Origin: JBOHDX01 sp050700835
Lineage (GTDB): Bacteria; Actinomycetota; Actinomycetes; Propionibacteriales; Nocardioidaceae
Length of the DNA stretch: 64,000 bases
Assembly: GCA_050700835.1 (NCBI GenBank)
Contig: JBOHDX010000148.1
Span: 1 to 64,000, forward strand
Direction of reading: 5' to 3'
Positions 9,896 through 18,574 of this stretch are shown piece by piece; within the stretch, counting starts at the first letter, position 1; each line of letters begins with the position of its first letter. The notes under the pieces are model-generated. The model had not been told where the DNA came from and ran no database searches. It saw only the letters and a list, made by a program, of their open reading frames with translations. Position numbers and translations under genes: made by a program.

Positions 9896-10885
9896 TCACA
9901 GCCAGCCGCGGTGTACCGCCTCGACGCCCACCTGGAACCGTGACACGGCGCCGAGCTCGGCCATCAGCTCCGACACCCGGCGGCGTACCGTCCGCAGCGA
10001 CAGTCCCATGCTGCGGGCGATCTGCTCGTCGATGGCTCCAGACCCGAGCAGCTCCAGCAGGGCACGCCGGTCGTCGGTCAGGTCCTGCCCCAACCCCGGG
10101 ATCGCGGTGGCCCGCATCCACAGGGACTCGAACAGCGCGATCAGCGCGTCGATCAGGCCTCGGTGCCGGATGACCAGCCGGTGGCCGCCGGGCGCGCCCC
10201 ACTGCTCGGTCATCACCGCGACCTCGGGGCCGAAGATCACCAGCCGGCTCGGCACATCGGCCAGTACCCGCACGACCTCTCCCGCGTTGATCCGGTGCCG
10301 GATGGCGTAGCCATTGCGTTCTATGGCCTGCATCGGGCACAGCGCCCTCGACGGGCGGCCGGTATTCAGTGCGTCCACGACGGCCGCGTCGATCTCGGGC
10401 GAGAAGCCCGACGACCACTGGTCCGGACGCAGGAAGAGCATCTCGCCCTCGGTCGACGAGGCAAGCGCCATGATGATGCCGACCGCCTCCTCCATCGGCA
10501 CGAGATCGACCCAGCTCGGAGCCGACATTGACAGCTGACCGGCTCGCAGCTCGGTCATGAACTCCGGGATCGCCATCCGCGCGGCGGCGAGCTGGTCCTG
10601 CCGGTGCCGCATGGCCAGCACCTCGTCCTGCAGCATCTTCCCCAAGGCGAGCTCCGGCTCGACCGCGGTCACCACACCCCTGTCCAGGGTGATCAGGCCG
10701 GCCGCCTCCAGCCGGTCCAGCACCGCCCCGAGGTCCCGCAACGGCCGGCCCCTGGTATCGGTCAGGTCGTTGACCCGATCCCCGGAGTGGCGCAGAACGA
10801 CCCGGTAGACCCGTTCCTCGTCCCATCCGAGCCCGAGGACGGCGAGTGGACCTACGGATTTCGTTGCCTCGTCCATGGCGGGCAT
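9896..10885 (-). CDS. LuxR-type HTH transcriptional regulator with TrmB-like N-terminus
   Basis: A 329-aa protein (if ATG 10885 is used; ATG 10876 is equally possible). Residues about 10-70 look like a winged-helix DNA-binding unit (VYRVVLRHSGDRVNDL and LDRLEAAGLITLDRG). The middle resembles a phospholipase-D-like effector domain seen in TrmB-type regulators. The C-terminus is a LuxR-like helix-turn-helix (SGAIDEQIARSMGLSLRTVR, then RRVSELMAELG). Proteins with this architecture are common in actinobacteria and are mostly uncharacterised. No clear ribosome binding site precedes either start, so it may be leaderless. A short inverted repeat, TGCCA-T-TGGCA (10891-10901), lies just upstream. Confidence 0.7.
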   Translation of the reverse strand: MPAMDEATKSVGPLAVLGLGWDEERVYRVVLRHSGDRVNDLTDTRGRPLRDLGAVLDRLEAAGLITLDRGVVTAVEPELALGKMLQDEVLAMRHRQDQLAAARMAIPEFMTELRAGQLSMSAPSWVDLVPMEEAVGIIMALASSTEGEMLFLRPDQWSSGFSPEIDAAVVDALNTGRPSRALCPMQAIERNGYAIRHRINAGEVVRVLADVPSRLVIFGPEVAVMTEQWGAPGGHRLVIRHRGLIDALIALFESLWMRATAIPGLGQDLTDDRRALLELLGSGAIDEQIARSMGLSLRTVRRRVSELMAELGAVSRFQVGVEAVHRGWL

Positions 10886-10949
10886 GTTAATGCCATTGGC
10901 ACTTGCATGCCGCCCGTTGCGCACGCTCGCGTGCGATCATGTCGATGGA

Positions 10950-10999
10950 CGGTCTCGGGGCCGGAATCGCAGCAGGGGACGATTCCGGCCCCGAGGCCG
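10950..10999 (-). terminator. Strong hairpin downstream of the DUF3151 gene
   Basis: A 20-nt arm starting CGGTCTCGGGGCCGGAATCG (10950-10969) pairs, with one mismatch, with CGATTCCGGCCCCGAGGCCG (10980-10999) across a 10-nt loop. It lies between the end of the DUF3151 gene and the start of the regulator gene. There is no U-tract, as is common for high-GC terminators. Confidence 0.5.
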
Positions 11000-11120
11000 T
11001 TCGGCGTCGGACGACCTTCGATATCCGCAGCGCACCTGTGCGAGTGGCTCGTAGGTGCTCGGGCCGGTGGGCCGTCGGCCGACCCGGCCAGCGATTCGTG
11101 GCACGGCGGCGGCGACCGAC

Positions 11121-11531
11121 TCAGTCGACCAGCGCGGCGTACCCGGTGGGCGTGGAGTCGGCCAGGAGCGTGCGGCACCGGTCGGCCTCCTCGTCGTCGC
11201 CGATCCGGCCGGCGGCGTTGGCGAGGGCCGCCAGTGCACGGAGGAAGCCGCGGTTGGGCTCGTGCTCCCAAGGCACTGGCCCATGGCCGCCCCAACCGTT
11301 GCGACGCAGCGCGTCGAGGCCACGGTGGTAGCCGGTGCGCGCGTAGGCATAGGCATCGACGTCGCGCCCGTCGTGCAACGCCTGCTCGGCCAGCGTCGCC
11401 CAGGCCAGGCTCGACGCCGGGTACGCCCGCGCGACATCGTCGGGGGTGGAACCGGAGGCGAGCAGATCGGCGGCCGGGTCGACCGGGAGCAAAGTGGGCG
11501 GGGGGTCACCGAGCAGGTTGTGCTGACTCAT
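11121..11531 (-). CDS. DUF3151 family protein
   Basis: A 136-aa alpha-helical protein (MSQHNLLGDPPPTLLPVDPA, then VARAYPASSLAWATLAEQAL and ALRRNGWGGHGPVPWEHEP). It matches the DUF3151 family found almost only in actinobacteria, typically next to fructose-bisphosphate aldolase. The repeated A-x-x-L/A helices look TPR-like. Function is unknown. In this window the usual neighbour fbaA is separated from it by about 1.3 kb carrying a nuclease-like gene between inverted repeats. Confidence 0.85.
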   Translation of the reverse strand: MSQHNLLGDPPPTLLPVDPAADLLASGSTPDDVARAYPASSLAWATLAEQALHDGRDVDAYAYARTGYHRGLDALRRNGWGGHGPVPWEHEPNRGFLRALAALANAAGRIGDDEEADRCRTLLADSTPTGYAALVD

Positions 11532-11557
11532 ACCCCCATCCTGCCCTGCCGCGGTTT

Positions 11558-11636
11558 ACCACGTTCTCGTGGTACGTCGGCGCTTCTCATGGGTTGCAGC
11601 CCATGAGAAGTGCCAGCGTGCCATGAGAAGTGCGTC
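11558..11636. repeat. Left arm of a ~80-bp inverted repeat flanking the AbiEi-like gene
   Basis: This segment begins ACCACGTTCTCGTGGTACGT and contains internal hairpins: ACCACG/CGTGGT, then CTTCTCATGGG paired with CCCATGAGAAG. The reverse complement of 12772-12853 matches it along essentially its whole length, with only scattered mismatches by eye. Together they bracket a single gene (11693-12676). No target-site duplication could be seen outside the arms. Confidence 0.8.
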
Positions 11637-11692
11637 TCCGAGCAGCGCCGGACGGACGCCCACCCAGTCGGATGTCACTGGGCACTCGGCCG

Positions 11693-12676
11693 TCACGCGA
11701 TCACCGTTCGATGGTTGGTATAACGTCGACGGGACGCGGCCAGCGCTTGGCGAATCGTCCGGATCAGGCGATCGGACCGCGAGGGTTCCAGGTCTCCCCA
11801 GGTCCATCTCGTCATGCCGAAGAGCTCAGCTCGGAGCGAGTCCTCTCGGCGCTTCTCGCGGAACACCACGTCGCCCGGATCCTGGCCCCCCGGAAGGTCG
11901 CGGTAGTACTTCAGGCGGCCGTCGAACTCGCCGAGATGGCACCACTCCTCCCACCCGAAGTCAGCGATACCGAGCAGTGTCTGATTCGCGTTGCGTACGA
12001 CGTACTGCAATGTCGGGGCTGGGAGGGCGTTACGCCAGAACAGGTATCGCGAACGTGACTCGCCCACCGATTCGGACAGACCGTTGCTGAGCCGCACGAC
12101 CAACCGGGAACGTCGCGATCCAGGCCAGTCAGAGCGTTGGGCGGCGACAGCCTCGAGTGTGTGCGCGTCGACCTCCCCTATGTGCAGAGCCGAGTCGACC
12201 ATCACCACGCCACTCTCGGCGCTGATCTCGCCCGTCGCATCGACCAGCGAACGCACCTCGTTCGCGCACACAAGCGAACCGACCTGGACGAGATCGTTGT
12301 CGGAGATCGCGCCCACGTGATGGCGGACCCCCGCTTCGTTGCGCCCCGCACCTCCGTCCAGACGAGTGACATGAACTTCGGTCATGTCCCATCCCCATTG
12401 AAGGTGCCGGTGAGCGGCTGAGGCCGACTGGTGGGTCAGGGCCACCCGTCCGCTCAGGCTGGACATCACCGCGTGCGCCAGGACCAGGTGACGTTCCCGT
12501 GGGTCGAGTGCGTCGAACACGTCCGCGAACGAGTACGCGCCGTGGCGTACCCGACGCAGCGCGCCAGCCCGGACTGCCGCGCGAAGGTCCCGGTCGGTGA
12601 GACCGCAGTCCAGCGCTTGGGCCCGGGTGAAGTGACCGCCCTGCTGAGCAGCGAGCGCTCGAAGTCGACTGTCCAT
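11693..12676 (-). CDS. AbiEi-antitoxin-domain / restriction-endonuclease-like (DUF559-type) protein
   Basis: A 327-aa protein. Residues about 1-60 (MDSRLRALAAQQGGHFTRAQ, then GALRRVRHGAYSF) form the winged-helix domain annotated as AbiEi family antitoxin. The C-terminal third has a nuclease-like pattern: E in SVGESRSRYLFW, acidic residues in IADFGWEEWCH, then EFDGRLKYYRD and FREKRREDSLRAE, resembling the E-x-K core of Vsr/DUF559 folds. Such proteins are frequent singletons in actinobacterial genomes, and I see no AbiEii toxin next to it. ATG 12676 is preferred; 20 more codons upstream are open. The gene is placed between DUF3151 and fbaA, which are normally near each other, and is flanked by ~80-bp inverted repeats, suggesting it arrived as a unit. 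Confidence 0.7.
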   Translation of the reverse strand: MDSRLRALAAQQGGHFTRAQALDCGLTDRDLRAAVRAGALRRVRHGAYSFADVFDALDPRERHLVLAHAVMSSLSGRVALTHQSASAAHRHLQWGWDMTEVHVTRLDGGAGRNEAGVRHHVGAISDNDLVQVGSLVCANEVRSLVDATGEISAESGVVMVDSALHIGEVDAHTLEAVAAQRSDWPGSRRSRLVVRLSNGLSESVGESRSRYLFWRNALPAPTLQYVVRNANQTLLGIADFGWEEWCHLGEFDGRLKYYRDLPGGQDPGDVVFREKRREDSLRAELFGMTRWTWGDLEPSRSDRLIRTIRQALAASRRRYTNHRTVIA

Positions 12677-12771
12677 CCGCCGACAGTTGCCGTGGCAGCG
12701 TCGACGCACAAGGCCGAAGGCACCAGTTGTGGACAACCCTCTACTCGCCGGGCCCTGCCGACAGATCGGTC

Positions 12772-12853
12772 GACCCGTCGCTTCTCATGGCATGTCGGCA
12801 CTTCTCATGGGTTGTACCCCGTGAGACGTGCCGACGTACCACGAGAACGTGGT
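12772..12853. repeat. Right arm of the ~80-bp inverted repeat flanking the AbiEi-like gene
   Basis: Reads CTTCTCATGGCATGTCGGCA and onward, ending ACCACGAGAACGTGGT. Its reverse complement aligns with 11558-11636 nearly end to end. It lies between the nuclease-like gene and the 3' end of fbaA, only about 30 nt from the fbaA stop, so it could also act as a transcript-end hairpin for fbaA. Confidence 0.8.
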
Positions 12854-12885
12854 CACCCGACGCGGCAGCGGTCGCGGCAGGGGGG

Positions 12886-13908
12886 TCAGGGGGTGGCGGT
12901 GCCGGCGCAGCGGAGGTTCTCGCACGCCACGGTGACCCGCGCCGCCATCGACGCCTCGGCGGCCTTGCCGTACACCCGGGGGTCATAGGCCTTCTTGTCC
13001 CCCATGTCCCCGTCGATCTTGAGCACGCCGTCGTAGTGCGCGAACATGTGCCCGGCCACCGCGCGCGTGAACGCATACTGCGTGTCGGTGTCGATGTTCA
13101 TCTTGATCACGCCGTAGTCGACCGCCGCCGAGATCTCCTCCGGCAGCGAGCCCGAACCGCCGTGGAACACCAGGTCGAACGGCTTCTGGCGGTCGTACTT
13201 CTCCCCCACCACCTGCTGCGCCTGCTGCAGGATCTCGGGCCGCAGCTTGACGTTTCCGGGCTTGTACACCCCGTGGACGTTGCCGAACGTCAGGGCGGTG
13301 AGGTAGCGGCCCTTCTCGCCCAGCCCGAGCGCCGCGGCCACCGCGAGCGCGTCCTCCGGGCTCGAGTAGAGCTTCTCGTCCATCGCACCGACGACGCCGT
13401 CCTCCTCGCCGCCGACCACACCCACCTCGATCTCGAGCACGACGTGCGCGGCGGCCGCCTTGGCCAACAACTCCTGCGCGATGTCGAGATTCTCGTCGAG
13501 GGGCGTCGCCGAACCGTCCCACATGTGTGACTGGAAGTAGGGCAGACCCCCTTGTGCCACGCGGTTCGTGGACAGCTCGAGCAGCGGGCGTACGAATCCG
13601 TCGAGCTTGTCCTTGGGGCAGTGGTCGGTGTGAAGGGCCACGTTGACGGGGTACTTCTTCGCCACCTCGACCGCATAGGCCGCGAACGCGACGGAGCCGG
13701 TGACCATGTCCTTGATCGTGGCGCCCGACAGGAACTCCGCACCCCCTGTCGACACCTGCACGATCCCGTCGCTGCCCGCCTCGGCGAAGCCGCGCAGCGC
13801 CGAGTGCAACGTCTGCGACGACGTGACGTTGACAGCGGGGTAGGCGAACGACCCGGCCTTCGCCTTGTCGAGCATCTGCGCGTAGACCTCGGGCGTGGCG
13901 ATCGGCAT
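12886..13908 (-). CDS. fbaA: Class II fructose-bisphosphate aldolase
   Basis: A 340-aa zinc aldolase of glycolysis and gluconeogenesis, reversibly cleaving fructose 1,6-bisphosphate to DHAP and glyceraldehyde 3-phosphate. It has the zinc/catalytic motif in NVALHTDHCPKDKLDG (Asp and His), the second zinc-binding block VLEIEVGVVGGEEDGV, the family segment TFGNVHGVYKPGN, and the phosphate-binding stretch FHGGSGSLPEEI with KMNIDTDTQYAFT. ATG 13908 is chosen: GGAG lies 5 nt upstream and the family N-terminus (MPIATPEVYAQMLDKAK) starts there. The upstream ECF substrate-component gene ends only 32 nt before this start on the same strand, so read-through from the riboswitch-controlled operon is possible. 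Confidence 0.96.
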   Translation of the reverse strand: MPIATPEVYAQMLDKAKAGSFAYPAVNVTSSQTLHSALRGFAEAGSDGIVQVSTGGAEFLSGATIKDMVTGSVAFAAYAVEVAKKYPVNVALHTDHCPKDKLDGFVRPLLELSTNRVAQGGLPYFQSHMWDGSATPLDENLDIAQELLAKAAAAHVVLEIEVGVVGGEEDGVVGAMDEKLYSSPEDALAVAAALGLGEKGRYLTALTFGNVHGVYKPGNVKLRPEILQQAQQVVGEKYDRQKPFDLVFHGGSGSLPEEISAAVDYGVIKMNIDTDTQYAFTRAVAGHMFAHYDGVLKIDGDMGDKKAYDPRVYGKAAEASMAARVTVACENLRCAGTATP

Positions 13909-13940
13909 GGGGACTCCAGACGGACGACGGTGATGAACCC

Positions 13941-14828
13941 TCAGTATCGCGGCTGCTCCGGCGGGTCGCCAACGGGTCCGGCGACGCCACGCGTCACGGG
14001 CGCACCGAACGAAGCACGCCGCAGGGCGCGTCGCAACGTGGCCAGCACCGCCGGACCGAGCACGACGATGGCGACCGCGTTGGTGATCGCACGCCCCGTG
14101 TCCCACGACATCGTCGACGTGGTGAGCGTGTAGACCGCGAATCGGTGCAGGTTCGTCGTCAGCGCGGCGTCGGGCAGGAAGGACAGTGTCGTGCCGCTGC
14201 CCACGGCGTACGGCCAGAACCACAGGTTCATCAACGCACCGAAGAGGTACGCCACGACCACGCCGTAACCCACGAGCATGCCGATCTCGGCGCGGCCACG
14301 TACCCGCTTCGGAAGCAGCCCCGCGCCCATGCCGATCCAGGCAGACGCGATCATCTGGAACGGCAGCCAAGGGCCGACGCCGCCGGTGAGCAGTGCCGAC
14401 GCGAACACGGACGTGCAGCCCAGCGCGAAGCCGAAGCCCGGCCCGAACACCCGGCCGGCCAGCACCAGCAGGAAGAACACGAGCTCGATGCCGGCGATGC
14501 CTGCGCTCAGCGGGCGCAGCGCGGCGTTGACGGCGGACAGCACTCCGAGCATCGCCAGGGCCTTGGAGTCGAGGCCGCCATCGGCCAACGACGTGAGCAC
14601 CACGCCGACGATCACCGGCAGCACCAGGATGAACAGGAACGGCGCATCCGTCGTGTGGGCGGCGCCCTGCTCAGGGGCGCGCACCAGCAGCGGCCAACAG
14701 AACATGGCCAGCCCGGCGACGGTGGCGAGCGCCAGCATCACCGCCGAGCGGCGGCCCACCCGCACGGCGCGGACCCGCGGGTCGAACCCGGCCGCTCGTG
14801 CAGCCGCGCGGGGCAGCAGGTCAACCAC
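13941..14828 (-). CDS. ECF transporter substrate-binding (S) component, probably cobalamin
   Basis: A 295-aa integral membrane protein with about six to eight apolar segments (for example MLALATVAGLAMFCWPLLV, FLFILVLPVIVGVVLTSLAD, ELVFFLLVLAGRVFGPG). The first and last ~30 residues are basic and cytoplasmic-looking. Actinobacterial S components of this length and pattern are annotated as the CbrT-like group. The GTG start at 14828 overlaps the stop of the double-ATPase gene by 8 nt. Cobalamin specificity is inferred from the operon's B12 riboswitch and the intrinsic-factor-like proteins encoded first in the operon, not from the S-component sequence itself. Confidence 0.8.
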   Translation of the reverse strand: MVDLLPRAAARAAGFDPRVRAVRVGRRSAVMLALATVAGLAMFCWPLLVRAPEQGAAHTTDAPFLFILVLPVIVGVVLTSLADGGLDSKALAMLGVLSAVNAALRPLSAGIAGIELVFFLLVLAGRVFGPGFGFALGCTSVFASALLTGGVGPWLPFQMIASAWIGMGAGLLPKRVRGRAEIGMLVGYGVVVAYLFGALMNLWFWPYAVGSGTTLSFLPDAALTTNLHRFAVYTLTTSTMSWDTGRAITNAVAIVVLGPAVLATLRRALRRASFGAPVTRGVAGPVGDPPEQPRY

Positions 14829-16455
14829 GGCCGGCTCCCGTCGCCGTGGACTGCCGGGTCTGCGCTGCGAGTACGTCCGCCACCGTCAGCAACGGCAGCG
14901 GAGCCATCACCTTGGCGACCTGCGGAGCGAAGATCGGCGAGCCGACCACGGCGTCCCGCACCGGCGCGTCGGTGACCACCTGGCCCTGCGCCATCACGAC
15001 CACCCGGTGGGCGACCGAGGCGACGAACTCGACGTCGTGGGTGGCGACCAGGAGTGCGGCGTCCTCTGCCGCCAGCTCGGCGACGACCGAAGCCAGCCGG
15101 CGCTTGGCCGCGTAGTCGAGTCCGCGGGTGGGCTCGTCCAGCAGCACGACGCCTGGTCGAGCGGCCAGCTGGACCGACAACGCCAGGCTGAGGCGCTGAC
15201 CTTCGGAGAGGTCACGCGGGTGGGCGTCCCCGGGAACCGTTGCCGGTCCCGCGATCCGGTCCAGCAAGGTGCGCGTGGTTCCGGGGGCAAGTGCGCCGCC
15301 TGAGTCGGCCGCAGTGCACTCGCCGTGCACGGTGTCGAGGTACAGCAGGTCGCCGGCCTCCTGGGGCACCAGGCAGATCTGGCCGGTCGCGTCGGCCGGA
15401 CCGAAGCCGGCGGGATCATGACCGTCCACGAGCACCTGGCCGCCGGCACGTCGCGCGGCGCCGCGCAGCGCCCACAGCCAGGAGGACTTGCCCGAGCCGT
15501 TGCGCCCCATCAGCGCGACGATCTCTCCCGCACGCAGCACCAGGTCGGCACCGCGTACGGCAGCAACCTGTCGGTGCCGGACCACGACGTCGCTCGACGT
15601 GAGCCGCACGCGACCGGGCGCGGGGGCGGGGTCGTCCGGGAGCACGCCGTCCAGGCGCCGTCGCAGCGGCACGGCCGCACGCCGGGCGTCCCGCACCGAC
15701 AGGGGCACAGGCGACCACTGCATGGTCCGGCCGAGCTCGACGACCGGGGGCACGTGCTCCGCCTGCACTATCAGGGCCGCGACCGGACCGTCGGTCACCG
15801 TCCGGTGCCGCACCAGAACGAGTCGGTCGGCGTACTCCACGATGCGCTCCAGCCGGTGCTCGGCGACCAGGGCCGTGACGCCGAGGTCGTGCACCAGCCG
15901 GAGCACTGCGGCCAACACGTCCTCCGCCGCGGCTGGGTCGAGGGCGGACGTGGGCTCGTCCAGCACGAGCACCTTGGGGTGCATGGCGAGCACGGCGCCG
16001 ATCGCGACACGCTGCTGCTCACCGCCGGAGAGGGTGCGCAAGGTGCGCCGGCGCAGGTGCGCGATCCCAAGCAGGTCAAGGGTTTCCTCCACCCGCCGTC
16101 GCATCACCGGCGCGGGCACCGCAAGCTGCTCCATGCCGTACGCCAGCTCCTCCTCCACCGTCTCGGTGACGAAGCCGGCGAGCGGGTCCTGGCCGACATA
16201 GCCGACGAGCTCGGCCATCTCCCGGGGCGGATGGTCGCGGGTGTCGTGTCCGTCGACCAGCACCCAGCCTTCGAGATGGCCGCCGGTGAAGTCGGGAACC
16301 AGCCCGTTGAGCATGCGCAGCAACGTTGTCTTGCCCGAGCCGGTGGAGCCGGTCACCACGACGAGCTCCCCCTCGCCGACATCGAGATGGACGTCGCGCA
16401 ATGCCGGCTCGGCAACCCCAGGGAACCAGAACGTGACCCCCTGCAACGAGATCAT
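14821..16455 (-). CDS. ECF transporter fused double ATPase (EcfA-EcfA')
   Basis: A 544-aa protein with two ABC ATPase domains. Domain 1 has Walker A GSTGSGKTTL, signature LSGGEQQRVAIG and Walker B VLVLDEPTSALDP. Domain 2 has Walker A GRNGSGKSSW, the degenerate signature LSEGQRLSLALS and Walker B VVLLDEPTRGLDYA. In ECF importers two ATPases drive a T and an S component; here both are on one chain. ATG 16455 overlaps the EcfT stop (ATGA). The altered second signature is typical of heterodimeric ECF ATPases and does not by itself imply inactivity. Confidence 0.93.
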   Translation of the reverse strand: MISLQGVTFWFPGVAEPALRDVHLDVGEGELVVVTGSTGSGKTTLLRMLNGLVPDFTGGHLEGWVLVDGHDTRDHPPREMAELVGYVGQDPLAGFVTETVEEELAYGMEQLAVPAPVMRRRVEETLDLLGIAHLRRRTLRTLSGGEQQRVAIGAVLAMHPKVLVLDEPTSALDPAAAEDVLAAVLRLVHDLGVTALVAEHRLERIVEYADRLVLVRHRTVTDGPVAALIVQAEHVPPVVELGRTMQWSPVPLSVRDARRAAVPLRRRLDGVLPDDPAPAPGRVRLTSSDVVVRHRQVAAVRGADLVLRAGEIVALMGRNGSGKSSWLWALRGAARRAGGQVLVDGHDPAGFGPADATGQICLVPQEAGDLLYLDTVHGECTAADSGGALAPGTTRTLLDRIAGPATVPGDAHPRDLSEGQRLSLALSVQLAARPGVVLLDEPTRGLDYAAKRRLASVVAELAAEDAALLVATHDVEFVASVAHRVVVMAQGQVVTDAPVRDAVVGSPIFAPQVAKVMAPLPLLTVADVLAAQTRQSTATGAGRG

Positions 16456-17609
16456 GTGGCCACCCCCGCCGGTGCCCGGCCGATCGGAGTTGGCGCCTCC
16501 GGCTCCGGGACCGGCCGGGTCGGCTCCTCGGGCAGTGGGGTGGCGAACGCCGGCAATAGGGCCAGCAGCACGCCTGCCATCGCGACGGTCGAGGGTTGCG
16601 GCCACCCGAGCGGCTCGATCGACGGTGCCACGAGTGCAGGGTCGAGCGTGGCGGCCAGCCAGCCGACAACGCCCGCGCCCACGCCGGAGGCGATGGTCAG
16701 GCACTCCGCCAGGCGCCAGCTGTCGGGTTGGTATGCCGAGCGCACGACGGTACGCCCGGACATCGCGATGCCGGCGATGCCGACCGCGACACCGAGGCCG
16801 AGCGTCGGCAGACCGAGGTAGCGCGGGGTCGTGGTGTCGAGCGTGCCGTAGACGCCGACGCAGACCCCGGCGAGTCCGGCGACCATCGCCACACCGTTGA
16901 CGACGATCCGCCGATGCGACCGACCGGACCGACGGCCGTGGCCGCGCGCGTCCATCGACGCGGCCAGCAGCATCGACCGGTCGAGGGCGTCCTCGAGGAC
17001 CGGAACGACCACCGACCGCAGGCTCGCCAGCCGACGAGCCGGCGGACGGGCCCGCAGCCGGCGGGCGCGGCGTACCCGCAGGACGCTCTCGGCCAGCTGG
17101 GGGAAGACCGACAGGGCCACCACGACGGCGGTACTGACCTCGGACAGCGCGGGCGGCAGGGACCTCAGCAGCCGGCGCGGGTTGGCCAGGGCGTTGGCCG
17201 CACCGAGGCAGACCAGCATCGTGGCAAGGCGCAGACCGTCGTACAGCCCGCCGAGGACCTGTGCGGCGGTGACGTCACCCAGCAGGCGGACCCCGGCGAC
17301 CCACGACGGCAACGGCACGGACGGCAACGGCACGAGGACGAAGCCACCGCCCCCGCCGCCGAAGAGGACCCGGAAGACGATGCGCAGCACGACGATCACC
17401 GCGCCGCCGATCAGGTAGAAGCGGTACGCCCGGGCCCAGGGGGCGTCGGCCCGGCGGGCGACCACCACCCAGCTGACGACCGCGACGATCGTGGCCAGGA
17501 CCACCGGGTTGGTCGTGCGGCTGGCTGCGACGGCCACCCCCAGGGCCCAGATCCACCAGGCCACGGGGTGCAGCGGACGCGCCAGCCAGTAGCGGCCCCA
17601 CCCGGTCAT
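16452..17609 (-). CDS. ECF transporter transmembrane (T) component
   Basis: A 385-aa membrane protein with the EcfT fold. N-terminal helices (LHPVAWWIWALGVAVAASRT and VVLATIVAVVSWVVVARRAD) are followed by the two coupling-helix motifs with A-R-x signatures, visible around RVRRARRLRARPPARR and LLAASMDARGHGRRS. The C-terminal ~150 residues add further helices and a proline-rich tail (PLPEEPTRPVPEPEAPTP), making it longer than the usual ~260-aa EcfT. Start ATG 17609 overlaps the upstream gene's stop (ATGA), and its own stop overlaps the ATPase start, so translation is coupled throughout. Confidence 0.9.
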   Translation of the reverse strand: MTGWGRYWLARPLHPVAWWIWALGVAVAASRTTNPVVLATIVAVVSWVVVARRADAPWARAYRFYLIGGAVIVVLRIVFRVLFGGGGGGFVLVPLPSVPLPSWVAGVRLLGDVTAAQVLGGLYDGLRLATMLVCLGAANALANPRRLLRSLPPALSEVSTAVVVALSVFPQLAESVLRVRRARRLRARPPARRLASLRSVVVPVLEDALDRSMLLAASMDARGHGRRSGRSHRRIVVNGVAMVAGLAGVCVGVYGTLDTTTPRYLGLPTLGLGVAVGIAGIAMSGRTVVRSAYQPDSWRLAECLTIASGVGAGVVGWLAATLDPALVAPSIEPLGWPQPSTVAMAGVLLALLPAFATPLPEEPTRPVPEPEAPTPIGRAPAGVAT

Positions 17610-18574
17610 GACCGGCCGGCCCTCCGGCGTACTGCAGCGGCCACGCCGCCCGCGATCACCAGCACTGCGACCGCCGCGGCCGACAGGAAGCCGAGGGCGC
17701 TCCCGGCGCCGCCCGACGACGGTGGCTTCGGTACGTCCCCGGTGATGCGACCCTCGGCCGAGGGCGACGCGGGCGGCGGGCGCGAGCCGGGTGCCGACCT
17801 GGCGGCCGGGCAGCCGGCGGCCTTGCACCGCGTCGAATGCGTGCGCCCCGGCCGGCCATGCTGGTGGGCGGCCGGGCGCGAGGCTCGCGGGGATCCGGTG
17901 GTGGTCGCCGGCGGCGGGGTCGTGGTTCCGCGCGTCGGACCAGTGGTCGGCGTCGATCTGCGTGGCGTGGTCGGTGCGGTGGTGGGCGCCACCGGACGTC
18001 GCGGCGCCGCCCGGGGCGCGGGCAGCGAACCGGAACGATTCAGCGCGAAGGCCCAGCCCTCGAAGCCGCCCGGAGTGATGTCCCGCGCCGTCGGACCCTG
18101 GCTGCTGTAGGTCCACGAACCGTCGTTGGCGGCGTGCCAGTACGTCCAGTAGGCCTGCGTGGGCGGAGTGTCGACGCACTTCTCGTGATAGTGCGGATTG
18201 CCTTTGATAGCAAGGGTTTCCGACGCCGAGGGCCTGCCCTGCACCCGGCACACGATGCCGTCGCCCCATCGCTGCGTCCCGGTGGTGCTGAACCCGGCCG
18301 CCTGCAGTGCGGCAAGGCCGGTGGTCCCGCCGTTGGCGGAGGGTACGCAGCGCACGACGACTGACCCACCAAGGTCGGTGAAGTCCACCACGACGGTGAC
18401 CCCCTGCGACGTGCGGCAGTAGCCGGGCGCGGACGCAGCACCGGTCGCCGCTGGCAGCGCGGCGGCGGAGCCGACGGACAGTGCTGCGCCGAGGCCCACC
18501 GACAGAACCAGTCCGGCACCGGCCGCACCGCCGGAGCGGCGTAGCCGGCCGGGTGCCCGGACCGATGGGATCAC
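17606..18574 (-). CDS. Membrane-anchored protein with intrinsic-factor beta-domain-like (DUF4430-like) ectodomain
   Basis: A 322-aa protein: a signal sequence (residues about 15-40, GGAAGAGLVLSVGLGAALSV), a globular domain (about 45-165), a Thr/Pro-rich stalk, and a C-terminal membrane helix (LGFLSAAAVAVLVIAGGVAA) ending RRRAGRS. The domain contains four cysteines and the run TTGTQRWGDGIVCRVQG, later QAYWTYWHAANDGSW, then GGFEGWAF. The spacing W-G...V-x-G...Y-W...G resembles the C-terminal beta domain of animal intrinsic factor and transcobalamin, related to DUF4430. It starts at GTG 18574 inside the stop of the upstream gene (GTGA) and overlaps EcfT. I infer it presents cobalamin to the ECF importer; the fold assignment is by eye. 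Confidence 0.65.
   Translation of the reverse strand: MIPSVRAPGRLRRSGGAAGAGLVLSVGLGAALSVGSAAALPAATGAASAPGYCRTSQGVTVVVDFTDLGGSVVVRCVPSANGGTTGLAALQAAGFSTTGTQRWGDGIVCRVQGRPSASETLAIKGNPHYHEKCVDTPPTQAYWTYWHAANDGSWTYSSQGPTARDITPGGFEGWAFALNRSGSLPAPRAAPRRPVAPTTAPTTPRRSTPTTGPTRGTTTPPPATTTGSPRASRPAAHQHGRPGRTHSTRCKAAGCPAARSAPGSRPPPASPSAEGRITGDVPKPPSSGGAGSALGFLSAAAVAVLVIAGGVAAAVRRRAGRS

Noticed and set aside
10891..10901. Operator for the LuxR-type regulator (TGCCA-T-TGGCA)
   Set aside because: Five-base arms are too short to be meaningful without a second copy; kept only as a remark.
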